Of a stretch of 64,000 nucleotides of DNA, positions 44,739-53,278 are shown piece by piece. Source of the DNA: Sinomonas cellulolyticus (lineage in GTDB: Bacteria; Actinomycetota; Actinomycetes; Actinomycetales; Micrococcaceae); assembly GCF_014656475.1 (NCBI RefSeq), contig NZ_BNCM01000013.1:1-64000 (forward strand), written 5' to 3'. The stretch's first letter is position 1. Each line of letters starts with the position of its first letter. The notes below the pieces were generated by a model. That model worked only from the letters and a program-made list of their open reading frames with translations, made no database searches and was not told where the DNA came from. A program made the position numbers and the translations under genes.

Positions 44739-44812
44739 TCAGGACTGACGCTAGCAGTGCGGAGTGATCGGCGCCGCTTAGGTGAGGATTCTCTTGCCGA
44801 CCGACCCTGCTC

Positions 44813-45613
44813 TCAGCGGTACTCCACGCTGACGCTGCCCGAGCCGGTGGAGGCGTCGATCCGATGGGGGCTGCCAGGATCGGTGGCGACGCCGACGCGC
44901 TGGCTTCCGGAGCCGGTCCTGACGGTCACCGCGTAGGAACCCTGCGGGACGCGGACCGTGACGCCGCCGGAGCCCGTCTCTGCTCGCACCGAGTCGGCTG
45001 CGCGCGCCAGATCGAGGTCGATGCCGCCGCTCCCTGTGTGGGCGTAGAGCTGCGACGCCTCGAGTCCGTTGCTGCTGATTCCGCCCGAGCCGGTCTCGAG
45101 CCGGACGGAGTCGCCGGCGCCGCTGACGGCGACCGAGCCGGAGCCGGTCTTGGCCGTCACCGTTCCGAACCGGCCGCTGAGCCTGACAGCGCCCGAACCT
45201 TGGTCGACCGCGACGGTCGTGCCGTCCGGCACGGAGACGGTGTAGTCAATCGAGCACCACGTCAGGAGGCCGCTGCAGCCAGCGGAGAGGCTCAGGACGC
45301 CGGTATGCAGCGACTCGTTCGGCACCGGCTGCGCGCCGAACGGCCCCCATCTGAGCTCGCGGGCCACATCCACTCGCCCCGCGCTCCCGCCTGCGCGCAC
45401 CTCTACCGTCCCCGATCCCCCATGCAGATCGATTGTGCTGATGGCACCGGTGTAGGTCTGGCTCGTGGTAGTGGAGCCCCCGAAGGGCGCTCGGCCCACC
45501 GTAAGCCCGAGGAACATCGTTGCGGCAGCAAGAATGAGCACGCTGCCGACGACGATGGCGACCCACGGCGCCGCCGAGCGCCGCGGGATAGGGAGGCCTT
45601 GGACCGTGCTCAC
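44813..45613 (-). CDS. DUF4097 beta-helix-type membrane protein
   Basis: This 266-residue protein has a short cytoplasmic N terminus, one hydrophobic segment at about residues 16-40 (PWVAIVVGSVLILAAATMFLG), and an external domain built of repeated TGSGSVxV or TGSGGIxV turns (residues 150-266). That pattern is typical of DUF4097 proteins, whose role is not established. The GTG at 45613 is preferred to an upstream TTG because it begins just before the membrane segment. No ribosome site is clear. It follows a DHFR-like gene by 77 bases. Confidence 0.82.
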   Translation of the reverse strand: MSTVQGLPIPRRSAAPWVAIVVGSVLILAAATMFLGLTVGRAPFGGSTTTSQTYTGAISTIDLHGGSGTVEVRAGGSAGRVDVARELRWGPFGAQPVPNESLHTGVLSLSAGCSGLLTWCSIDYTVSVPDGTTVAVDQGSGAVRLSGRFGTVTAKTGSGSVAVSGAGDSVRLETGSGGISSNGLEASQLYAHTGSGGIDLDLARAADSVRAETGSGGVTVRVPQGSYAVTVRTGSGSQRVGVATDPGSPHRIDASTGSGSVSVEYR

Positions 45614-45690
45614 ACTGCAACGGTAGGCATGGGCGGGTGCGCCGACTACGGGCCGAAGGCCCCATCTGGGCCCCTGCCTCAAGCGCGCTT

Positions 45691-46317
45691 TCAGGCCTCG
45701 ACGGCGCGGCGGTAGACGTTGACCAGCACTCCCGAGGGCAGCGCACGGGACTCGGCGAGCGCAAGCCGGGAGACCGGGAAGCCGTCCGAGAAGAGCCGCT
45801 TCCCCGTGCCCAGCACGAGCGGATAGACCATGAGCCGGTACTCGTCGACGAGGTCATGCTCTGCCAGGGTCCGGATCAGCTGGGTGCTCCCCCACACGCG
45901 GATCTCACCGCCCGGTTGCTCACGCAGCTCCGCCACGGCCGTGGGGACGTCCGGACGCAGGAGACGCGAGTTCTTCCAGGGCAGCTCTGTCAGCGTGTGC
46001 GAGGCAACGTACTTTGGGATCCGGTTGTACCGGCGGGTCAACTCGCCCTGGAAGCCCGGCGCGGACTCGTCCCACACTCCCCATGAGCTGGCGAAGAGCT
46101 CATAGGTGGTGCGTCCGAGGAGCAGTGCCTCGGTCCGCTCCTCCCACTCCGCGACCGGGTTCTCCTCGGCCGCATCCGCCCGCTCCGAGGCGGCGCGGTC
46201 GAAGTCCATCTGCCACCCCCCGTACGGGAATCCGCCGTCGAGGTCCTCGTCGGAGCCGCCCGGAGCCTGGGACACCCCGTCGAGGGTGACGAAGGCCTGC
46301 ACCACGATCGAACTCAT
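45691..46317 (-). CDS. Dihydrofolate-reductase-like (RibD C-terminal domain) protein
   Basis: This 208-residue protein of the bacterial DHFR-like/RibD-C family starts IVVQAFVTLDGVSQAPGG. It has LLLGRTTYELFASSW, IRVWGSTQLIRTLAEHDLVDEYRLMVYPLVLGTGKRLF and the NADPH-binding Gly-rich part. The family includes enzymes for pteridine or flavin side reactions and many orphans; the natural substrate is not known. It is expressed alone between a DUF4097 gene and the LLM oxidoreductase. Confidence 0.87.
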   Translation of the reverse strand: MSSIVVQAFVTLDGVSQAPGGSDEDLDGGFPYGGWQMDFDRAASERADAAEENPVAEWEERTEALLLGRTTYELFASSWGVWDESAPGFQGELTRRYNRIPKYVASHTLTELPWKNSRLLRPDVPTAVAELREQPGGEIRVWGSTQLIRTLAEHDLVDEYRLMVYPLVLGTGKRLFSDGFPVSRLALAESRALPSGVLVNVYRRAVEA

Positions 46318-46385
46318 GCGCTTCCCCTTCCGCCGACGCGGCGCTGGTCGCCGCCACTCGGGATGGGACCGAGTCTAGGGACCCG

Positions 46386-46425
46386 CGACGGCGCCCGTCA
46401 CGAGGGGAGGTGACGGGCGCCGTCG
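46386..46425 (-). terminator. Hairpin terminator after the LLM monooxygenase
   Basis: A perfect 16-bp stem CGACGGCGCCCGTCAC/GTGACGGGCGCCGTCG, followed by GTGCGC, 11 bases past the stop. The stem again contains GCGCCGTCGTGC. Confidence 0.85.
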
Positions 46426-46436
46426 TGCGCTGCAGC

Positions 46437-47858
46437 TCAGGCGCGCCGCGCGTTGGCGAGCCGGAAGCGCTCGGCGCGGTGGGTGGCCGGGAGACGGTCG
46501 CCCTTGCCGAAGAGCTTGTTGCGGAGCGTGCCCGGGGCGTACTCGGTCGGATAGGCGCCGAGCTTCTGCAGCTCGGGGACCACGAACTCGACGACGTCCT
46601 CGAACGTGCCGGGCGTGATCGCGTAGGCGAGGTTGAAGCCGTCGACGTCGGTCTGCTCGGCCCAGTCGATGAGCTCGCGGGCCACGGCCTCCCCGGAGCC
46701 GACGATGACCGGCCCGAAGCCGCCGACTCCGACCCACTCGGCGAGCTGGCGGATGGTCCAGGGCTTGCCCTCGTCTCCGGAGGCTTTGCGGAACGTCTCG
46801 ACGGTGGACTGGATGGCGTTGGACTTGACGTCCTCGCCGATCACGTCGTCCGGGGCATAGGTGGAGAGGTCCACGCCCATCCAGCCCGAGATGAGCGCGA
46901 GGGCCCCGTTGATGTCCGCGTAGGACTTGTAGTCCTCGAACTTGGCCTGCGCGGTGGCCTCGTCGGAGCCGGTGACGATGGTCTGCATCGCGTAGATGCG
47001 GATGTCGTGGCGGTCGCGTCCGGCGGCCTCGACGGCGTCGCGCAGCTTCTTCACGGTGCCGGCGAGGATCTCCTTGGTGGGGCCGATCACGAAGACGGCC
47101 TCGGCGTTCTCCGCGGCGAACTTGGTTCCTCGCGAGGAGGCGCCGGCCTGGAAGATGACCGGGGTGCGCTGCGGGCTGGGCTCGGTGATCGCGATGCCGG
47201 GGACCTTGAAGTAGGTGCCCTCGTGGCGGATCTCGTGGACCTTGGACGGGTCGGTGAAGATGCCCTTTTCACGGTCTCTGACCACGGCCTCGTCCCCCCA
47301 CGAGCCCTCGAGGAGCTTGTAGATGACCTCGAGGTACTCGTCGGCGTGGTTGTAGCGCTCGTCGTGCTCGAGCTGGTCCTCCTGGCCCATGTTCCGCGCG
47401 GCGGAGGGCAGGTACCCGGTGACGACGTTCCAGCCCACGCGGCCGTTCGTGAGGTGGTCCAGCGTGGCGAGGCGGCGCGCGAACGGGTACGGGTGCTCGT
47501 ACGCTGTGCCGGCGGTGACGCCGAAGCCGAGGTTCTCGGTGACCGCTGCCATCGCGGAGACGAGGAGGAACGGATCATTGACCGGGACCTGGGTGCCGGC
47601 GGCGAGCGTCGTCTCGTTGGAGCCGCCGAACACGTCGTAGGTGCCGAGCACGTCCGCGATGAAGAGCCCGTCGAAGAGGCCCTTCTCGAGGACCTTGGCC
47701 AGATGGGTCCAGTAGCCGATCGTGTTGTAGTCGGCGCTCTTGTCCTGCGGGTGGCGCCACAGTCCGGGCGACTGGTGGCCCACGCAGTTCATGTCGAAGG
47801 CGTTGAAGCGGATCTGGCGCTGGGAATTCGACGCAGGGGAAGTGGACACGAAGGGCAC
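46437..47858 (-). CDS. FMN-dependent monooxygenase, NtaA/SnaA/DszA/DmoA class
   Basis: This 473-residue luciferase-like flavin monooxygenase needs an external flavin reductase. Conserved blocks include NCVGHQSPGLWRHP near the start, TYDVFGGSNETTL, TNGRVGWNVVTGYLPSAARNMG and GRDRHDIRIYAMQTIVTGSDEATAQ. Members oxidise nitrilotriacetate, dimethyl sulfide, dibenzothiophene sulfone or alkanesulfonates. Proximity to sulfur genes favours an organosulfur substrate, but no reductase gene is next to it. The GTG at 47858 (GGAAAG five bases upstream) is preferred; GTG 47849 is an alternative. Confidence 0.88.
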   Translation of the reverse strand: MPFVSTSPASNSQRQIRFNAFDMNCVGHQSPGLWRHPQDKSADYNTIGYWTHLAKVLEKGLFDGLFIADVLGTYDVFGGSNETTLAAGTQVPVNDPFLLVSAMAAVTENLGFGVTAGTAYEHPYPFARRLATLDHLTNGRVGWNVVTGYLPSAARNMGQEDQLEHDERYNHADEYLEVIYKLLEGSWGDEAVVRDREKGIFTDPSKVHEIRHEGTYFKVPGIAITEPSPQRTPVIFQAGASSRGTKFAAENAEAVFVIGPTKEILAGTVKKLRDAVEAAGRDRHDIRIYAMQTIVTGSDEATAQAKFEDYKSYADINGALALISGWMGVDLSTYAPDDVIGEDVKSNAIQSTVETFRKASGDEGKPWTIRQLAEWVGVGGFGPVIVGSGEAVARELIDWAEQTDVDGFNLAYAITPGTFEDVVEFVVPELQKLGAYPTEYAPGTLRNKLFGKGDRLPATHRAERFRLANARRA

Positions 47859-48039
47859 GCTCGCTTTCCATCGGTCCTGGCGGTAGCACCGTGCCATCCG
47901 CGGGCTGTGCCTGCGGGGCGGGTTGCTGCGGCGTCAACGAGCCAGGTCTCTCGGCCGCTCTGGATGGGTACACCGCCATTGTGTGGGGATGCAGGGTGGT
48001 GGGCCAACCTGTTCCGTCACCGCGCGTAACGCTGCGGCG

Positions 48040-48052
48040 GCGCACGACGGCG
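48040..48052. repeat. GCGCACGACGGC element between the monooxygenase gene and cysN
   Basis: One copy of the recurrent element lies in the spacer between the two genes, in a region with several GC-rich inverted segments (GGCGGCGC...GCGCCGCC). Confidence 0.55.
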
Positions 48053-48106
48053 GGTGGTTAGCGCCGCCGGCGGGTCCGGCTGTCGCGAGGCGCACTCAGG
48101 CCCAGT

Positions 48107-48153
48107 GCGCAGATGACCGGGGTGCGCGCCTTTCGCACCCCGGTCACCTGCGC
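48107..48153 (-). terminator. Hairpin terminator after cysN
   Basis: An 18-bp stem GCGCAGATGACCGGGGTG/CACCCCGGTCACCTGCGC with one mismatch and an 11-base loop, 22 bases past the cysN stop. It ends the sir-cysHDN operon. Confidence 0.85.
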
Positions 48154-48174
48154 TCTCATCGCGCCGCCTCGACC

Positions 48175-49563
48175 TCAGATCCAGTAGCGCTCGTCCTCGG
48201 TGTCGCCCGGGTGCTGGCGGACCATCCCGGCGGCGAGGGTGTTGCCGTCCTGCGCATCGATCACGAGGAACGCACCCGTGCGGCGGTGCGCCGCGTACGG
48301 CTCGAGCGGCAGCGGGGCGGCCAGGCGGATCTGGACCTCGCCGATGTCGTTGAGCGCGAGCTCGGACGCGGGCGCCACCTCGAACGAGTCGAGGTCCAGC
48401 TTCCCCGTCACGGCCCGCACGAGCCCCCGCACCGTGGACGTCCCGTGCTTCACGAGCACCTTCGCGCCCTCGCGCAGCGGCTTCGCGGACAGCCACGCCA
48501 GCGACCCGTACAGGTCGGCGGTGCTCTCGGGCAGCGTCCCGGCGGCGGCGATCGTGTCGCCGCGGGCGACGTCGAACTCGTCCGCGAGCCGCAGCGCCAC
48601 GGACAGCGGCGCCGCGGCCTCGTCGAGCGTGCGCCCGGCGACGTCGATCCCCACGACGGTCGTCTCGCGCGCGGCCTGGCCGGGGGTCACGACGGCGACC
48701 CGGTCACCCACACGCACGGTGCCCTCGGTCACCTGGCCTGCGTATGCGCGGTAGTCGCGGAAGGCCTCCTCGTCCAGCCCCGGCGCGAGCGCGCCCTGCG
48801 GCCGGATCACGGTCTGGACGGGGAAGCGAAGAGCCTCCGCAGGAGCAGAACCGGAGTCATCGAACTCGTCCGTGCTCGGCAGCGACTCGAGAAGCTCGAT
48901 GAGCGTAGGCCCCGCGTACCAGGGGGTGCGGTCGGACCGGTCCACGACGTTGTCGCCCTCGAGCGCGGACACGGGCACGGCCACAGCGTCCCGGAGGCCG
49001 AGGTCGGAAGCCAGCCGCGCGACGTCGTGCGCGATCGCGGTGAACACGGGCTCGGAGAAGTCCACGAGGTCGATCTTGTTCACGGCTACCACCACGTGCG
49101 GAACGCGCAGGAGCGCGGCCACGGAGAGGTGCCGGCGGGTCTGCTCGAGCACGCCCTTGCGCGCGTCGACGAGCAGCACCACGGCGTCCGCGGTGGACGC
49201 GCCCGTGACCGTGTTCTTCGTGTACTGCACGTGGCCGGGGCAGTCGGCGAGGATGAACGTGCGGCGGTCGGTCGCGAAGTAGCGGTACGCGACGTCGATC
49301 GTGATGCCCTGCTCGCGCTCGGCGCGCAGGCCGTCGGTGAGCAGCGCGAGGTCCAGCCCGCCCTTCTCCCCGCCGAACCCACGGGCCTCGGACGTGCGGG
49401 CCACGGCGTCGAGCTGGTCGGCGAGGATCGCCTTCGAGTCATGGAGGAGGCGGCCCACGAGAGTGGACTTGCCGTCGTCGACCGATCCTGCGGTCGCGAA
49501 GCGGAACAGGGTTCCCTCGGCCAAGGTGGTGTCAGCCGGTGTGGTCTCGGCCAGAGCAGTCAT
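48175..49563 (-). CDS. cysN: Sulfate adenylyltransferase subunit 1 (GTPase)
   Basis: This 462-residue EF-Tu-like GTPase is coupled to CysD for sulfate activation to APS. G1 GSVDDGKST is at residues 26-34, the G3 block DCPGH at 107-111, and NKID at 162-165. Three domains follow the elongation-factor plan, and no APS-kinase domain is fused. It starts in a 1-base overlap TGATG with cysD. It is the last gene of the operon. Confidence 0.95.
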   Translation of the reverse strand: MTALAETTPADTTLAEGTLFRFATAGSVDDGKSTLVGRLLHDSKAILADQLDAVARTSEARGFGGEKGGLDLALLTDGLRAEREQGITIDVAYRYFATDRRTFILADCPGHVQYTKNTVTGASTADAVVLLVDARKGVLEQTRRHLSVAALLRVPHVVVAVNKIDLVDFSEPVFTAIAHDVARLASDLGLRDAVAVPVSALEGDNVVDRSDRTPWYAGPTLIELLESLPSTDEFDDSGSAPAEALRFPVQTVIRPQGALAPGLDEEAFRDYRAYAGQVTEGTVRVGDRVAVVTPGQAARETTVVGIDVAGRTLDEAAAPLSVALRLADEFDVARGDTIAAAGTLPESTADLYGSLAWLSAKPLREGAKVLVKHGTSTVRGLVRAVTGKLDLDSFEVAPASELALNDIGEVQIRLAAPLPLEPYAAHRRTGAFLVIDAQDGNTLAAGMVRQHPGDTEDERYWI

Positions 49564-50603
49564 CAGAAGTACCCGTCCTTCTTGCGATCTTCCATCGCCG
49601 CCTCGGAAATGCGGTCGTCCGCGCGGGTCGCGCCGCGCTCAGTCAGCGTCGAGGCGGCCACCTCGCGCACCACGTCGGCCACCGTGAAGGCGTCGGAGAG
49701 CACGGCACCGGTGCAGGACATGTCACCCACCGTCCGGTAGCGCACCGTGCGCACGACGACGTCCTCCCCCTCGCGCGGCCGGCTCACCTCCCCGACGGCG
49801 CGCCACATGCCGTCGCGCTGGAAGACATCGCGGTCATGGGCGTAGTAGATCGAGGGAAGGTCGATGCCCTCGCGCTCGATGTACCGCCAGATGTCCAGCT
49901 CGGTCCAGTTGCTGATGGGGAACGCGCGGACGTGCTGGCCCACGGTATGGCGGCCGTTGTACAGGTTCCACAGCTCGGGGCGCTGGTTGCGCGGGTCCCA
50001 CTGGCCGAACTCGTCGCGCAAGGACAGGATGCGCTCCTTGGCGCGGGCCTTGTCCTCGTCGCGGCGTCCGCCGCCGAACACGGCGTCGAACCTGTTGCGC
50101 TCGATCGCGTCCAGGAGCGGCACGGTCTGGAGCGGGTTGCGGGTGCCGTCGGCGCGCTCGGCGAGCTCGCCGCGGTCGATGAACTCCTGCACGGAGCCGA
50201 CCACGAGCTTGAGCCCAAGCCGCGCCACGGTCCGGTCGCGGAAGTCGAGGACCTCGGGGAAGTTGTGGCCGGTGTCCACGTGCAGCACGGGGAACGGGAT
50301 GCGGCCCGGCCAGAAGGCCTTCGCAGCCAGGTGCAGCATGACCACGGAGTCCTTCCCGCCCGAGAACAGCATGGCGGGCCGCTCGAACTCGGCGACGACC
50401 TCGCGGATGATGTGGATCGACTCGGCCTCCAGCGCGTCGAGCAGCGCGAGCGAGCTGCCAGCAGCCGGAGCCGGCACGGCCGCCCCCGCCCCTTCGCCGC
50501 GCGGCTGACCTACGGTCAGCCCAGCGCGCGGCTCAGGAAGGTCCGAAGCCACTCCCGGCGCGGCCGTGCCGGCTCCGGAGATTTCTTCAACTCGAGTGCT
50601 CAT
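49563..50603 (-). CDS. cysD: Sulfate adenylyltransferase subunit 2
   Basis: This 346-residue ATP-pyrophosphatase subunit has the PP-loop SGGKDS at residues 81-86, the HVDTGHNFPEVLDFRD segment and the RRDEDKARAKER block. The N terminus has an extra ~45-residue Ala/Gly/Pro-rich tail that is not part of the family core; the core starts near residue 50. The start ATG at 50603 overlaps the cysH stop as ATGA. A shorter in-frame start is possible, but none has a clear ribosome site. Confidence 0.92.
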   Translation of the reverse strand: MSTRVEEISGAGTAAPGVASDLPEPRAGLTVGQPRGEGAGAAVPAPAAGSSLALLDALEAESIHIIREVVAEFERPAMLFSGGKDSVVMLHLAAKAFWPGRIPFPVLHVDTGHNFPEVLDFRDRTVARLGLKLVVGSVQEFIDRGELAERADGTRNPLQTVPLLDAIERNRFDAVFGGGRRDEDKARAKERILSLRDEFGQWDPRNQRPELWNLYNGRHTVGQHVRAFPISNWTELDIWRYIEREGIDLPSIYYAHDRDVFQRDGMWRAVGEVSRPREGEDVVVRTVRYRTVGDMSCTGAVLSDAFTVADVVREVAASTLTERGATRADDRISEAAMEDRKKDGYF

Positions 50604-51310
50604 ACGTGGAGTCCGCATTCTGTCTTGTCGGTGCCGGACCAGCGCCCGGCTCGGGGGTCCTCTCCTGGGGCGACGGGGCGCGTACACGGCGCACAGCCGA
50701 TGGAGGGGTAGCCCTGGGCAAGGAGGGGATTGACGGGCAGGAGGTTGTCCTCGGAGTACTGCACAAGCTGGTCGAAGGACCACGGCGCGACGGGGTTGAC
50801 CTTGACGAGGCCGTTCTTCTCGTCCCAGACCACGAGCGGCGTGTTGGTGCGGGTCGGCGCCTCGTCGCGGCGCACCCCCGTGAACCACAGCTCGTACCGG
50901 GCCAGCGACCGCTGCAGCGGCTCGACCTTGCGCAGCCCACAGCAGCGCCCGGGATCGCGGGCAAAGAGGTCCTTGCCCTCGGCGGCATCCTGCTCCGCGA
51001 CGGTCTGCCTCGGCGTCACGTCGACGATGTTCACGCGCAGGTTCTCGGCGACCTCGTTGCGGGTCGTGTAGGTCTCCGGGAAGTGGTAGCCGGTGTCGAG
51101 GAAGAGGACGTCGACGCCGGGGAGCTGGTCGGCAACCAGGGCGGGCAGCACGGCGTCGGCCATCGAGCAGGCGACGGCGGCGGCATCCACCGCGAAGTTC
51201 CTCGCCACCCAGCCGATCACCTCCTCGGCGGAGGCGTCCCAGCCGAGTTCGACCGCGCCAGCCTCGGCGAGCGCCTTCAGCTCGGCTGTCGGCCGCTTGG
51301 CGGGGCTCAC
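50600..51310 (-). CDS. cysH: APS reductase, iron-sulfur type (CysH)
   Basis: This 236-residue reductase cleaves adenosine phosphosulfate to sulfite using thioredoxin. Cys123-Cys124 in RCCGLRK and Cys206/Cys209 in GCAPCTRP are the ligands of a 4Fe-4S cluster, which marks the APS-using type rather than the PAPS type. The catalytic Cys232 lies in ECGLHV at the C terminus. This fits CysD/CysN without an APS kinase. GTG at 51310 overlaps the sir stop as GTGA. Confidence 0.94.
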   Translation of the reverse strand: MSPAKRPTAELKALAEAGAVELGWDASAEEVIGWVARNFAVDAAAVACSMADAVLPALVADQLPGVDVLFLDTGYHFPETYTTRNEVAENLRVNIVDVTPRQTVAEQDAAEGKDLFARDPGRCCGLRKVEPLQRSLARYELWFTGVRRDEAPTRTNTPLVVWDEKNGLVKVNPVAPWSFDQLVQYSEDNLLPVNPLLAQGYPSIGCAPCTRPVAPGEDPRAGRWSGTDKTECGLHV

Positions 51311-53055
51311 TGGAGGGCCTCCTCGTCGGCGGCGTGCGCCCATTCGGCGAAGGTCTGCTCCTCGCCGGTGCGGTCGGCGAGGTAGCGGCGCGTGACACGC
51401 TCGACATAGTCGGGCAGGTCCTCGACCGTGACCTTGAGGCCGCGCACGGTCCGTCCGGTACCGGCCTCCTCGCGTGAATCGGAGGCGAGGCCGCCGCCGA
51501 GGTGGACCTGGAAGCCGGGGGTCTGGCCGCCGTCGCCGTCGGGCAGGAGCTGGCCCTTGAGGCCGATGTCCGCCGTCTGGATCCGGGCGCACGAGTTGGG
51601 GCACCCGTTGATGTGCAGCGAGAGCGGGCGCAGCAGACGATTCACGTCGTCGTTCGCGGCGCCCTCCGAAGTCTCGGCGGGGAACCGCTTCTCGAGCTCG
51701 GCGATCGCAGCGGTCGCGGTGTCCTTCGTGTCCACGATGGCGAGCTTGCAGAACTCGATGCCGGTGCACGCGATCGTGGAGCGGCGCCACGGGCTCGGGT
51801 TCGCGTAGAGGCCGAGTTCCTCGAGCCCGGCGACGAGCGAGTCGACGCGGTCCTGCTCGACGTCCAGCACCACGATCTTCTGGTGCGGGGTGGTGCGCAG
51901 CCGCGCCGAGCCGTGGGCCTCGATGAGGTCAGCCAGCTTCAGGAGGGTCTCGCCGGAGACGCGGCCCACGGTCGGCGTCGCGCCGATGTAGAAGCGGCCG
52001 TCCTTCTGGCGGTGCACGCCCACGTGGTCGCCCGGAGTGGTGGGCTTCTCGGCGGCGGGGCCGTCGGGCAGGGGCGTCTCGAGGTACTCGGTCTCGAGGA
52101 CGTGCCGGAACTTCTCGGCGCCCCAGTCGGCCACGAGGTACTTCAGGCGTGCGCGGTTGCGCAGGCGGCGGTAGCCGTAGTCGCGGAAGATGCTCGTGAC
52201 GCCGACCCACACCTCGGCCGCGCGCGAGGGCTCCACGAAGGCGCCGAGCCGGACGGAGAGGTGCGCCGACGTCGAGAGGCCACCGCCCACCCACAGGTCG
52301 TAGCCGGGCCCGAGCTCGGGGTGGACCACGCCGATGAGCGCGAAGTCGTTGATCTCGTGCACGACGTCCTGGGAGGGGTGGCCCGTGATCGCCGTCTTGT
52401 ACTTGCGCGGCAGGTTCGCGAAGCTCTCGTCGCCGATGTAGCGGTCCGCGATCTCGCGGATGGCAGGGGTGGGGTCGAGGATCTCGTCGGCGGCGATGCC
52501 GGCCACCGGGGAGCCGAGGATCACGCGCGGCACGTCGCCGCACGCCTCGGTGGTGCGCAGGCCCACGGACTCGAGGCGGCGCCAGATCTCCGGAACGTTC
52601 TCGATCTCCACCCAGTGCAGCTGGATGTTCTGGCGGTCCGTGATGTCCGCCGTGCCGCGGGCGAAGTCGCGGGAGATGCCGCCGATCACCCGGAGCTGCT
52701 CCGTGGTGAGCGCCCCGCCGTCGATCCGCACCCGCATCATGAAGTAGCGGTCCTCGAGCTCGTGCGGCTCAAGGGTGGCGGTCTTGCCGCCGTCGATCCC
52801 TGGCTTGCGCTGGGTGTAGAGGCCCCACCAGCGGAAGCGACCGTGGAGGTCGGTCGGGTCGATCGAGTCGAAGCCGCCCGCGGCGTAGACCGTCTCGATC
52901 CGCTCGCGGACGCTGAGGCCGCCGTCCTCCTGCTTCCACACCTCGTTGGAGTTCAGCGGGGCGGTGCCGTCCACCTTCCACTGGCCGTTGGGCTTCGCGG
53001 CGCGCGGCTTGGGGGTCCTGGCCTCCGTGCGGGGGCGGGTGGCTGTCTCGGTCAT
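51307..53055 (-). CDS. sir: Ferredoxin-dependent sulfite reductase
   Basis: This 582-residue siroheme 4Fe-4S enzyme reduces sulfite to sulfide. Cluster ligands are Cys430, Cys436 (ACTGIEFCKLA) and Cys485, Cys489 (NGCPNSCA). Tyr80 and Cys172 are 92 residues apart, the spacing of the Tyr69-Cys161 pair of Mycobacterium tuberculosis SirA that forms a covalent cross-link, so the same modification is likely. It is the first gene of the sir-cysH-cysD-cysN operon and is downstream of an inverted repeat. Ferredoxin is the electron donor; FprA could recharge it. Confidence 0.95.
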   Translation of the reverse strand: MTETATRPRTEARTPKPRAAKPNGQWKVDGTAPLNSNEVWKQEDGGLSVRERIETVYAAGGFDSIDPTDLHGRFRWWGLYTQRKPGIDGGKTATLEPHELEDRYFMMRVRIDGGALTTEQLRVIGGISRDFARGTADITDRQNIQLHWVEIENVPEIWRRLESVGLRTTEACGDVPRVILGSPVAGIAADEILDPTPAIREIADRYIGDESFANLPRKYKTAITGHPSQDVVHEINDFALIGVVHPELGPGYDLWVGGGLSTSAHLSVRLGAFVEPSRAAEVWVGVTSIFRDYGYRRLRNRARLKYLVADWGAEKFRHVLETEYLETPLPDGPAAEKPTTPGDHVGVHRQKDGRFYIGATPTVGRVSGETLLKLADLIEAHGSARLRTTPHQKIVVLDVEQDRVDSLVAGLEELGLYANPSPWRRSTIACTGIEFCKLAIVDTKDTATAAIAELEKRFPAETSEGAANDDVNRLLRPLSLHINGCPNSCARIQTADIGLKGQLLPDGDGGQTPGFQVHLGGGLASDSREEAGTGRTVRGLKVTVEDLPDYVERVTRRYLADRTGEEQTFAEWAHAADEEALQ

Positions 53056-53194
53056 GCGTTCGAGGGTACGGACCGCGCGGCGGCCACTCCATGGGCCTGC
53101 AACGAGGGGTCACCGAACGACGCATTTCGTCGCACTCGCGGTCATCTCGGGCGGGTCCCTTGACTCCCGCTCCCGCGCTCGTGCGCGCCGTCCC

Positions 53195-53255
53195 GCGAAA
53201 TGTTGAGTTGAGCAGGATGAAAGCGCACTGCACCCTGCTCAGATCAACATTTCGC
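53195..53255. repeat. Imperfect inverted repeat between the MFS and sir genes
   Basis: Arms of 22 bases, starting GCGAAATGTTGA and ending TGAGCAGG, with two mismatches and a 17-base loop. AT content is higher than around it. It could terminate the upstream MFS gene or be an interspersed palindromic element; it lies 140 bases from the sir start. Confidence 0.8.
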
Positions 53256-53278
53256 GTGACGGCCGGCGCTGCACCGGG

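Noticed and set aside
48061..48110. Small gene between the monooxygenase gene and cysN
   Set aside because: The spacer consists of GC-rich inverted segments and a terminator. No start with a ribosome site was found.
52769..53125. Frame starting MRRSVTPRC upstream of sir taken as a leader peptide
   Set aside because: It does not stop before sir but runs on out of frame through much of its start, unlike a leader peptide. Only the 11-codon frame at 53110-53145 is kept as a weak candidate.
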